A stretch of DNA of 45,996 nucleotides, taken from the NCBI GenBank assembly GCA_016234745.1, contig JACRAR010000070.1:1-45996 (forward strand), in the 5' to 3' direction. Below the pieces are notes generated by a model, which saw nothing but the letters and a program-made list of their open reading frames with translations, ran no database searches and was not told the origin of the DNA. The translations under genes and the position numbers were made by a program. Positions 33,703 to 41,253 of the stretch are shown piece by piece (the stretch's first letter is position 1; each line of letters opens with the position of its first letter). The DNA is from Betaproteobacteria bacterium (GTDB lineage Bacteria > Pseudomonadota > Gammaproteobacteria > Burkholderiales > Rhodocyclaceae).

Positions 33703-35529
33703 GTGTGTGGCATCGTCGCAGCGGTTGCCGACCGCAACATCGTTCCGGTCCTGATCGAGGGCTTGCGCAAGCTCGAATACCGCGGTTATGACTCGGCCGG
33801 CCTGGCCCTGCTCACCCCCGAACTGAAGCGTCTGCGCAGCATCGGCCGGGTCAACGAACTGGCCACGCAGGCGGAAGGCATGAACGCCGCTCAGGGGATT
33901 GCCCACACGCGCTGGGCGACCCATGGCGTGCCCAGCGAGCGCAACGCGCATCCGCATGTTTCCGGCGGGCTGGCACTGGTGCATAACGGCATCATCGAGA
34001 ACTATGCCGAGATCCGGCAGCGCCTGGTCGCCAAGGGCTACGCCTTCGTTTCGGATACTGATACTGAAACCATAGCCCACCTGGTGGAAGACACGCTCAA
34101 GACGACTCCCGACCTGTTCGCCGCCGTGCGCATCGCGACGGGCCAGCTGCAAGGTGCTTATGCCATTGCCGTATTGCGTGAAGGACACGGGCAGATCGTC
34201 CTGGCGCGCCATGGCGCGCCGCTGCTGCTGGGAATCGGTGCCGAAGGCCATTACGCGGCTTCCGATGCCTCGGCGCTGCTGCAGGTGACGCGCACCATGA
34301 TCTATCTGGAAGACGGCGACATTGCCGAGATCAGCCGGGGCGGTATCCGCATCGTCACGCCCGACGGAACGCCGGCAAGCCGTCCCAGCCATGAGAGCAG
34401 CCTGTCCACCGATGCCGTAGAACTCGGTCCCTATCGGCATTTCATGCAGAAGGAAATCTTCGAGCAACCCGCTGCCCTGGCCAATACCCTGGAAATGCTC
34501 GGCGGTGCCGATTCGTCTCAGACCATTTCGCCGCACCTGTTTGGCGCCGCCGCCCCCGAACTGCTAGGTCGTGTCGACTCGGTGCTGATCCTCGCCTGCG
34601 GCACGAGCTATCACTCGGGCCTGGTCGCCCGCTACTGGATCGAACAGCTGGCGGGCATATCCTGCAATGTCGAAATTGCCAGCGAGTACCGCTATCGCGT
34701 TTCGGTACCCAACCCCGATCAACTGGTGGTGGCGATTTCCCAGTCGGGCGAGACTGCCGATACGCTGGCTGCCATCAAGCATGCCAAGAGCATGGGAATG
34801 GGAACTACCCTGGCCATCTGCAACGTGGCCGAATCCGCCCTGGTGCGGGAATGTGCGCTGAGATTCCTGACGCGCGCCGGTCCCGAGATCGGCGTGGCAT
34901 CGACCAAGGCTTTCACCACTCAGCTTGTGGCGTTGTTTCTGCTTGCGGCCACACTGGCCAAGCAGATGGATCGGTTGACAGCGGCTGACGAAGCGCGTGA
35001 GCTCGCCGCGCTGCGCCACTTGCCTGTTGCGGTGCAAAAGGTGCTGGAGCTGGAGCCGCACATCGAAAGCTGGGCGCAACGCTTTGCCATGAAGCAGCAT
35101 GCGCTGTTCCTTGGTCGTGGCCATCATTTTCCGATTGCGCTCGAAGGCGCGCTCAAACTCAAGGAAATCTCCTATATCCATGCCGAGGGCTATCCAGCCG
35201 GCGAACTCAAGCACGGGCCGCTGGCGCTGGTGGACAAGGATATGCCGGTGATCCTGGTTGCCCCCAACGACAGCCTGCTGGAGAAGCTCAAGTCCAACAT
35301 GCAGGAAGTCAAGGCGCGCGGCGGTGAATTGTATGTTTTTGCCGATGCCGACAGCGCCGTGGAGGAGAGCACCGGAGTGCAGATTTTGCGACTGCCCGAA
35401 CATTACGGCCTGCTCTCGCCGGTCCTGCATGTCGTCGCTTTGCAACTGATGGCTTACCACGCTGCCCTGGTGAAAGGCACCGACGTCGACAAGCCGCGCA
35501 ACCTGGCCAAATCGGTTACGGTCGAATAG
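33703..35529 (+). CDS. glmS: Glucosamine-6-phosphate synthase
   Basis: GlmS (608 residues) makes glucosamine-6-phosphate from fructose-6-phosphate and glutamine. The start is a GTG so that Cys2 (M-CGIVAAV) becomes the N-terminal nucleophile; AGAGAGG precedes it. Two SIS domains are present ([24 protein letters not shown]), with the conserved C-terminus [13 protein letters not shown]. That 3' end is the recognition site of Tn7-type TnsD, and a Tn7-like end lies 24 bases after the stop codon. Confidence 0.98.
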   Translation: MCGIVAAVADRNIVPVLIEGLRKLEYRGYDSAGLALLTPELKRLRSIGRVNELATQAEGMNAAQGIAHTRWATHGVPSERNAHPHVSGGLALVHNGIIENYAEIRQRLVAKGYAFVSDTDTETIAHLVEDTLKTTPDLFAAVRIATGQLQGAYAIAVLREGHGQIVLARHGAPLLLGIGAEGHYAASDASALLQVTRTMIYLEDGDIAEISRGGIRIVTPDGTPASRPSHESSLSTDAVELGPYRHFMQKEIFEQPAALANTLEMLGGADSSQTISPHLFGAAAPELLGRVDSVLILACGTSYHSGLVARYWIEQLAGISCNVEIASEYRYRVSVPNPDQLVVAISQSGETADTLAAIKHAKSMGMGTTLAICNVAESALVRECALRFLTRAGPEIGVASTKAFTTQLVALFLLAATLAKQMDRLTAADEARELAALRHLPVAVQKVLELEPHIESWAQRFAMKQHALFLGRGHHFPIALEGALKLKEISYIHAEGYPAGELKHGPLALVDKDMPVILVAPNDSLLEKLKSNMQEVKARGGELYVFADADSAVEESTGVQILRLPEHYGLLSPVLHVVALQLMAYHAALVKGTDVDKPRNLAKSVTVE

Positions 35530-35553
35530 CCAGCAACACAAGATCAGCACCAA

Positions 35554-35620
35554 TGTTGAGAAATAATAAAGTTCTTTCCTGAACAATAAAGTTCTTTCCT
35601 AAGTAATAAAGTTCTTTCCT
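35554..35620 (+). mobile_element. Right end of a Tn7-like transposon with three TnsB-type sites
   Basis: The end begins with TGT at 35554, 24 bases after the glmS stop. Three tandem 20-bp repeats follow at 35561-35580, 35581-35600 and 35601-35620, sharing the core AATAAAGTTCTTTCCT. In Tn7 the tip is also TGT, and the AATAAAG of the first TnsB site starts 11 bases in, as here (35565). A 5-bp target duplication would be ACCAA (35549-35553) and should reappear beyond the left end. Comparison with Tn7 is from memory. Confidence 0.85.
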
Positions 35621-35678
35621 GGCTTCGTTTGCCTAAGTCCCAACGTACGACCGCTATAGGGGAAGTAGGGCGTCAGGG

Positions 35679-36086
35679 TCAGGGTAGCTTTAGCCGGCCT
35701 CTTCGATACTGATTCCGAATCGGTCTGGTATATCTGGCGTTAAAGAGGTAGCCGTGCCATTCCTGGTTGTTGTCGCACGTGAATTTTGCAATATATAGTC
35801 GATTTGACAAGTCGAGTCCGATTTGTGACCGGACTCCATTATCGGGGTCTACAGCCCAGAGGAAGTTTTGGCCAGGCGATTGCCAGTTCTTCCGGCTGGC
35901 TTCCCCAAATAACTGAACTTCAATCCATTCCGAAACTGTCCAGATGCTAGCATCCTGACTTGGCTTCGATGCACGATGCTTTCGGTGAACTTTGTAGGCT
36001 TGGAAATTCATGGGCGGAATCAAGGAGAGATCACTAGCGCTGCCAAAATGTCGCCATCTCATCCATTGGGCTGAAAAGGAGTACAT
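35679..36086 (-). CDS. Hypothetical cargo protein
   Basis: Up to 135 residues, not recognised. It is rich in Trp and Tyr; the conserved-looking core is ASIWTVSEWIEVQLFGEA and GLDLSNRLYIAKFTCDNN. The start may be the internal ATG at 36011 (MNFQAYKVHRKHRAS). No signal peptide or membrane segment is seen. First cargo gene after the transposon right end, same strand as the next two. Confidence 0.45.
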   Translation of the reverse strand: MYSFSAQWMRWRHFGSASDLSLIPPMNFQAYKVHRKHRASKPSQDASIWTVSEWIEVQLFGEASRKNWQSPGQNFLWAVDPDNGVRSQIGLDLSNRLYIAKFTCDNNQEWHGYLFNARYTRPIRNQYRRGRLKLP

Positions 36087-36104
36087 GAGTGAGGCGGCTC
36101 ATGG

Positions 36105-36170
36105 GCTTAATTTGAAACCTACCGGCCTGCTCATCTATTGGCGCTGGTCCCGTGGAATGATGGGTTGGGC
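36105..36170 (-). repeat. attC-like site after the HEPN gene (66 bp)
   Basis: Read on the minus strand it begins GCCCAAC (36170-36164, fits RYYYAAC) and ends ATTAAGC (36111-36105, one base off GTTRRRY), with an imperfect inverted repeat inside. It lies 14 bases past the HEPN stop codon. Its length equals that of the site at 36662-36727. Tentative. Confidence 0.35.
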
Positions 36171-36184
36171 ATCAGCTCCATAAG

Positions 36185-36655
36185 CTAACGCAGTCGATCC
36201 AGTAACACCGCAGCTGAGCAAGCGGCAGTGTCGAATTCCTTAATGATCGCCTCTACTTCGGTCTGAGGCCATTTCATGTCGGGTAGTGGCTTGTTTACCT
36301 TGGTTTGATACGCAAGAATTTGAAACCCGTCAGAATCGGTGCATGGGTGGGCATGAATCAAGGCATTCCTCTTGGTGATCAATCGCTCGAACTCATCGCA
36401 ACACGCTTGAAGTTCTGTCTTCGAGACCTTTGAAAATGAGACAGCAGGATTGTCGATCGTGTTTTGGAGTTCTTGCTTGACGTTACCAGACATCATGGGC
36501 TTGCCACGACTGTATCTATGCACGAAACCAGCCTGCAAGTAGTCGATGATGTAGATGATGGTCCATTCATAATACGCAAAAACGTATATCGCTTTCCCTG
36601 CGAGAGCCGCGTATGTGTCATCGACAGGAACTCTGGTGGAGGAATGAAGCGTCAT
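36185..36655 (-). CDS. HEPN-domain protein (possible ribonuclease)
   Basis: 156 residues from the ATG at 36655 (a TTG at 36667 is possible). The HEPN signature R-polar-x3-H is exact in KRNALIHAH, about residue 107. Helices on both sides (for example QACCDEFERLITK before it and EVEAIIKEFDTAACSAAVLL after it) fit the HEPN four-helix fold. HEPN proteins with this motif are commonly metal-independent RNases in toxin-antitoxin, abortive-infection and CRISPR systems. No MNT antitoxin partner was recognised; the flanking cargo genes are unidentified. Lies between two attC-like sites. Confidence 0.6.
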   Translation of the reverse strand: MTLHSSTRVPVDDTYAALAGKAIYVFAYYEWTIIYIIDYLQAGFVHRYSRGKPMMSGNVKQELQNTIDNPAVSFSKVSKTELQACCDEFERLITKRNALIHAHPCTDSDGFQILAYQTKVNKPLPDMKWPQTEVEAIIKEFDTAACSAAVLLDRLR

Positions 36656-36661
36656 AGAGAT

Positions 36662-36727
36662 GCCCAACGTAGAAGTAGTGGGACTGCGCGGTTTTTCACG
36701 CAGGTCTGCTCGACTGCAAGGTTATGC
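36662..36727 (-). repeat. attC-like site before the HEPN gene (66 bp)
   Basis: On the minus strand it begins GCATAAC (36727-36721), which contains the TAA stop of the upstream gene, and ends GTTGGGC (36668-36662, a full GTTRRRY match). Inside, CTGCG and CGCAG form the tip of an imperfect stem. The HEPN ATG follows 6 bases later. Stop inside the first box and start just after the last box is typical of integron cassettes. GCATAAC itself departs by one base from the consensus. Confidence 0.45.
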
Positions 36728-37087
36728 TGCACGCGCTTTGAGTGCTGAAGACAAGAACTCTCCAAGTTCTCTCTCCAAAACAGACTGGTTAATAGACTGA
36801 ATGCCAAAAGTGCCCTTCTTGATTCCATTCTTGTTCGGGCGCTGATCAAAATACGAGGCGTGCTCAACCTTCTGCTCGGCCACAATTCCCTTGATGACGT
36901 AAGCGCACTCAGCGCTCCTGTTGACACCAAACTTCGCCCCTACCTCTGGGATAAGCCTCACGGAATAAAAAGGATTGGCCTTTCCATCTTCACCGTCTTC
37001 AACGGAGGACGGAAACCATAGATCCTGACACTGGATCAGTGGAGTATCTGCCAAAGAAAGAAGTGGCCGAGAGCGGGTTCCCTTCAT
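36722..37087 (-). CDS. Hypothetical cargo protein crossing the tnsB junction
   Basis: An open frame of 121 residues, not recognised. The C-terminal part (RLIPEVGAKFGVNRSAECAY onward) looks like coding sequence; the first 15-20 residues lie antisense to tnsB and are probably an accident of the junction near 37020. The original N-terminus may therefore have been lost. A GTG start at the residue before RLIPEV is one alternative. Its stop codon is within the attC-like site. Confidence 0.4.
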   Translation of the reverse strand: MKGTRSRPLLSLADTPLIQCQDLWFPSSVEDGEDGKANPFYSVRLIPEVGAKFGVNRSAECAYVIKGIVAEQKVEHASYFDQRPNKNGIKKGTFGIQSINQSVLERELGEFLSSALKARAA

Positions 37088-38529
37088 TCTCGCAATTCGA
37101 TTACTGGATGGGATGCGACGGAGACAGACTGGAAATCAAGCGCGAACGGCTGCACCCACGTATTTACGACAAGGATCTCCGTGGACTACTTGGCACCTCG
37201 ACAGCGGAAGTATGGGGCCCAGGGGCCAGATACCAGATCGATGCAACGATCGCCGACGTCTATCTGTTGTCCCGGATATCTCGCCGCAAGATCATCGGGC
37301 GGCCTGTGCTTTATGTGGTCATCGATGTATTCAGCCGAATGATCGTCGGCATCTACGTGGGACTCGAAGGACCCTCCTGGGTGGGCGCCATGATGGCTTT
37401 GGCTAACACTGCCGCAGACAAAGTGGCGTTCTGCAGAGCGTTCGGAAAGGACATTACACCTGAGATGTGGCCTTGCCACTTTCTGCCGGCGGTGTTCCTT
37501 GGTGACCGAGGTGAAATGGAAGGCCGCCAGATCGAAACGTTGGGCTACAACTTCAACGTTATCGTCGAAACTGCAGCCGCATTTCGGGGGGACTGGAAGG
37601 GTATCATCGAACAGCGATTCCGGCTGTTGCCTGCCAAGTTTAAACCTTATGTGCCCGGTTACATCCAGTCTGATTACAGGACTCGTGGGGGTACCGACTA
37701 CCGCCTAGACGCCGTGCTCGACATCGAGCAATTTACCCGAATCATCATCGAGTGCGTACTGTATTACAACAACCATCACGAAATCTCTCGCTACGACAAA
37801 GACCGTGATCTTGCTGGGGATGAGATCCTGGCGGTCCCTTCGGATCTTTGGGAGTGGGGAATAGCCAATCGCAGCGGCCGCCTACGCCGTTATCCTGAAG
37901 AACTCGTGCGCTTCAGTCTCTTGCCTACTGCGGAGGCCACTGTGACGCCAAATGGCATCCGATTGTTTGGAGTGTATTACACCAGCGCACGGGCCGTTGA
38001 GGAACGGTGGTTTGATCGCGCGCGGCAAAAAGGTGTGTGGAAGGTTCCAGTTTCGTACGACCCGCGCGATCTGAATGAAATCTATCTACATGATTCGATG
38101 GCGGCAATGACCTTTCAAACATGCCACATGACTGAACGCAGCCGTGCCTACAAGGAAATGTCGATGTGGGAGATTGAGCAGCATCAAATGTTGACAAAGG
38201 AAGCTTCCGCCAATCACCAACCCAGCCAGCAACTGGCGGTAGCGAATCTATCCTCGGAAATTGAATGTGTCGTGGCCGACGCCGTAAAGAAGGCCGGCGA
38301 GCCACCAGCCGTGAGCGCGGCTAGTCGTACTAAGGATATTCGACAAAATCGTGCCGCTGAGAAAGAAACGAATCGCCAGGAAGAAGTTTTTCGTTTCAAG
38401 ACGGAGCAAACCGAGTCGGGCCAAGAAGCCGATATCCTGAAATTTCAGAGGCCATCGGACGAGGACTACAGCGAACCCGGCATTACGGAAATCATTAAGA
38501 ACCTCAACAAGGATGACAATCATGGATGA
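37039..38529 (+). CDS. tnsB: Tn7-like transposase TnsB, N-terminally truncated
   Basis: 496 residues against about 700 in Tn7 TnsB, which cuts the 3' ends and joins them to the target. The rve catalytic core is present with Asp68 (QIDATIADV), Asp156 (LGDRGEME) and Glu191 (GIIEQRFRL). The spacings of 88 and 35 equal those of the Tn7 triad as I recall it (273, 361, 396), so about 205 residues are missing. Those carry the DNA-binding domains for the end sites. The GTG at 37039 is only the first start codon after a stop at 36952; the frame shows TnsB-like sequence from about 37021. tnsA is absent. The C-terminal tail, which contacts TnsC, is present. Probably inactive. Confidence 0.85.
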   Translation: MEYLPKKEVAESGFPSFSQFDYWMGCDGDRLEIKRERLHPRIYDKDLRGLLGTSTAEVWGPGARYQIDATIADVYLLSRISRRKIIGRPVLYVVIDVFSRMIVGIYVGLEGPSWVGAMMALANTAADKVAFCRAFGKDITPEMWPCHFLPAVFLGDRGEMEGRQIETLGYNFNVIVETAAAFRGDWKGIIEQRFRLLPAKFKPYVPGYIQSDYRTRGGTDYRLDAVLDIEQFTRIIIECVLYYNNHHEISRYDKDRDLAGDEILAVPSDLWEWGIANRSGRLRRYPEELVRFSLLPTAEATVTPNGIRLFGVYYTSARAVEERWFDRARQKGVWKVPVSYDPRDLNEIYLHDSMAAMTFQTCHMTERSRAYKEMSMWEIEQHQMLTKEASANHQPSQQLAVANLSSEIECVVADAVKKAGEPPAVSAASRTKDIRQNRAAEKETNRQEEVFRFKTEQTESGQEADILKFQRPSDEDYSEPGITEIIKNLNKDDNHG

Positions 38530-39862
38530 CGCGCCCCAACTTCCCCGACCCGTGCTCGACGAGTATGCCAACAATCCGTTCATCGCGCGCCTAGCGCCAC
38601 TCCAGACGCGCGCTGAAATACTAAAGTCGCTGGCATCAGTCCCTCTGTTTGCGGAGCACGAGCGTCTTTATCCCGTCCAACTGAGGAAGCACTGCATATT
38701 ACGTTTGAGCCGTTATCTTGAGCCGTTGGAACGTCAACTGCAGCTTGCGGAACGATTTGATATGGTCCTGCGGCAAGGCTACATAGGGCGCAACCCGCTC
38801 ACACACGACTACATCCGGCATCTGCAAAATGGGCATCAGCGAATCGAGGAGAAGTCGTTACATATTTCTGAACTGCTGCCTGTGGAAAACACAGCGTCCA
38901 GCTTTGCGATCGTAGGTTGCTCCGGGATGGGCAAGTCAAAATCCATCGAAAAGATCTTGCGCCAGTATCATCCGTTCATTGAGCACACCGATCCGTTTAG
39001 CCTGGCGCAAATAGTCTGGTTAAAGCTCGACTGTCCGCACGAGGGTTCGCCTAAGACGCTTTGCATCAATTTCTTTTCAACGGTCGACAAGCTTATTGGC
39101 ACCAAGTACATGGACTGGTACGGGGGTGAGAGAAAGAACGTGGGCGATATGATGCTGCACATGGCTCAGGTTGCCAATTTGCACGCGCTTGGCGTCCTCG
39201 TCATAGATGAAATTCAGCACTTGAGCAAGAGCAAACTTGGACCTGAAGCGCTTCTCAATTTCCTGGTTACGCTGGTCAATACGATCAGCGTGCCCGTAAT
39301 ACTGATAGGAACGCCGAGCGCGATTCCGCTGCTACAGCAGAACTTTCGGCAGGCACGTCGCGCCAGCGGACTGGGATCGGTGGTCTGGGACCGGATGCCC
39401 AACGATGCGACCTGGAGGCATTTCGTAGATAAGATGTGGCAATACGTCCAGGCAACTATAGCGGCTGCACTTGGAGCGTCTGGCTCAGAAGTTCCACCAG
39501 TTCAGGCTAACAACCTAACGGCGTCAGAGGTTCCGAAAGGGGCAAGCGAGTCGGATCCGATCTTGGAAGCGCTCAACTCGCTGGGGGTTGCCGACGACGT
39601 TGGCCGCGTTCTATTGACCGAAGCGCGAGCTCAGCATCCCTCGGCCGATCCGCTCCTGGTAGTGGCGGCAATTGCCGAGAAACTGGCACGCAGTCCTGTC
39701 AGGTCGAAGAAACCGCGAGCACCAAAACAGTCGGAGGCTATTGTGCAACCGGAGAGTGATTTGCGCCGAATAGTGGAGGCCGGGCGGATAGCTGGCCGCA
39801 GTGCGTACGAATCTCTCCTCGGTGGAATAATCAAGCCGCCGCTCGCGGAAATTGCGGCTTGA
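38522..39862 (+). CDS. tnsC: Tn7-like AAA+ regulator TnsC
   Basis: 446 residues; Tn7 TnsC has 555. It is the ATPase that links target selectors to the transposase. Walker A GCSGMGKS is at 132-139 and Walker B VLVIDE at 225-230, followed by IGTPSAIPLLQQNFRQARR. The ATG at 38522, which follows AAGGA and overlaps the tnsB stop, is preferred to one 9 bases earlier. After WRHFVDKMWQY (about 308) the usual region around the conserved YDLSQG-type segment is not seen, and the sequence jumps to an Ala/Pro-rich stretch and the C-terminal part. That suggests an in-frame internal deletion. Confidence 0.82.
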   Translation: MDDAPQLPRPVLDEYANNPFIARLAPLQTRAEILKSLASVPLFAEHERLYPVQLRKHCILRLSRYLEPLERQLQLAERFDMVLRQGYIGRNPLTHDYIRHLQNGHQRIEEKSLHISELLPVENTASSFAIVGCSGMGKSKSIEKILRQYHPFIEHTDPFSLAQIVWLKLDCPHEGSPKTLCINFFSTVDKLIGTKYMDWYGGERKNVGDMMLHMAQVANLHALGVLVIDEIQHLSKSKLGPEALLNFLVTLVNTISVPVILIGTPSAIPLLQQNFRQARRASGLGSVVWDRMPNDATWRHFVDKMWQYVQATIAAALGASGSEVPPVQANNLTASEVPKGASESDPILEALNSLGVADDVGRVLLTEARAQHPSADPLLVVAAIAEKLARSPVRSKKPRAPKQSEAIVQPESDLRRIVEAGRIAGRSAYESLLGGIIKPPLAEIAA

Positions 39863-39871
39863 GGACCGGCA

Positions 39872-40177
39872 ATGCTGGCATATTTTCCTGCGCCGTACCG
39901 GGACGAATTGCTTTACAGCGTCCTGGCCAGATACTGTCGTCACGTTGGGTCGCCCGCGACCAAGCAGGCGCTTCTCGCGCTTTTTGGCAACGGCAGGGTT
40001 ATCGCGTCCTTTGACCTGCCAGGGCATCTCGACGCACTCGCCGAACGCATCCCAGCAAAGTGTGGGCTGAGCGTTGATAGAATGATTGACGAGCTCACTT
40101 TGTATCCATACTTCTCCATCGTCTGGCTCGACTCAGTTCCGACGTTCTGCATAGTCCGTCCAAGTCGCGCACCTTAG
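39872..40177 (+). pseudogene. tnsD: TnsD/TniQ, N-terminal fragment
   Basis: 101 codons opening with the TniQ-family start (AYFPAPYRDELLYSVLARY), preceded by GAGG just after the tnsC stop. The match runs to ELTLYPYFS (about residue 78), after which the frame reads unrelated residues to a stop at 40175-40177. Family members continue here into a cysteine-histidine zinc-finger segment, which is missing. The other half of the protein resumes in the next frame (see 40207-41253). Confidence 0.8.
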
Positions 40178-40206
40178 AAGGCTGGACACGATACTACCGA
40201 AGTCGG

Positions 40207-41253
40207 ATGCAAGAAGGCGGTTTTGTCCGCTCGGTTTGCCAAGTGGATCAACATAGATTGGCTGCGGAGTTCCGCGACTTCTATGGCAGGACGCTCGATT
40301 TGTTGCCAGGCGTCATGCACGAAGGGCAATTTACCGGTGGTTGGCTCGAGGCGATGGTGCGCAAGCACCGCAAGGCAAACCATCCACTCCATCACCTGCT
40401 CCTACAAGATTTCCTTGCGCAGCAAGAGACGCACAAGTCGCCGTTTGGTAATGGCCCCTGGGCTTGCCGGAATCCGCTCGCCAACCACAGCTCGTCGCTG
40501 ATCATCAAGAAGGTCGAGGTTCATCGCAATCGCGGGAACAGCGTCGGTGTTTTTGCATGTACCTGCGGTTACACCTATACGCGCTGTTTCAGCCCATCCC
40601 AGCAGAAGCTAGGTCCACCGCGATTTCTTCGTTATGGGCCGCTGCTCGAATCGGAGCTGCGTCGATTAGTTGCCGGCGGGATCGGATTGCGGCAGACAGC
40701 ACATCAGTTGAAGCTGGATCCAAAAACAGTCATGCGTCTTTCGCACGAGTTGAACGTTTCCGTACCCTGGACGTTGAAACCTTCAGGTTACGGGAGAAAG
40801 CGTCCAAAGGAAGAAACTCAATCGCGAAGTAAGCCCGAGAGAACAGACTCAGGCCCGAAATGTAGCAAGGTGAAAAGCGCACGCTACGACTGGCCGCTGA
40901 TCGACCAGTCGATCGTCCGGGGTCTGATGACCATGGTTAAGGACATCAAGGCAATGAACCCGCCGGTGCGAGTGACCTTGGCGGAGTTGGAGCGGCGAAA
41001 TGGCCGTCGCGGGTGGCTGTCGAAACGTAGGCACCGGCTGCCCCTCACATCGCGGCGCCTTGACAGGATGGTGGAGAGTGTCGAGCAATTCCAGCTTCGC
41101 CGGATTCATTGGGCAATTGCCGAGATTCAGTCTAGTGGCGGTCCGACCAAAGCTTGGAAAGTCATGCGCATGGCAGGCCTCCGCTCGGACAGTCTGAGGC
41201 GAATCGAGGCAGTCCTGTCCGATGCCCCATACAGGTGGCGAGCTGCTGCATGA
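40207..41253 (+). pseudogene. tnsD: TnsD/TniQ, C-terminal fragment
   Basis: 348 residues from the first ATG, but family-like sequence already runs upstream in this frame from about 40108 (LLHRLARLSSDVLHS, then TLEGWTRYYRSRMQE). It contains the helix-turn-helix-like region (GIGLRQTAHQLKLDPKTVMR) and the C-terminal part of glmS-directed TnsD. The two halves meet near 40105-40112 with a deletion of roughly 100 or more codons and a frame change. As read, TnsD cannot be made as one chain. Its stop overlaps the tnsE ATG by 4 bases. Confidence 0.78.

Noticed and set aside
35561-35620. Tandem repeats considered as a CRISPR array
   Set aside because: The 20-bp units abut without spacers of CRISPR length, no cas genes are near, and they match the design of Tn7 end sites.
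35630-35703. Third attC-like site after the first cargo gene
   Set aside because: A GTTGGGA box exists on the minus strand, but no matching first box lies at a suitable distance.
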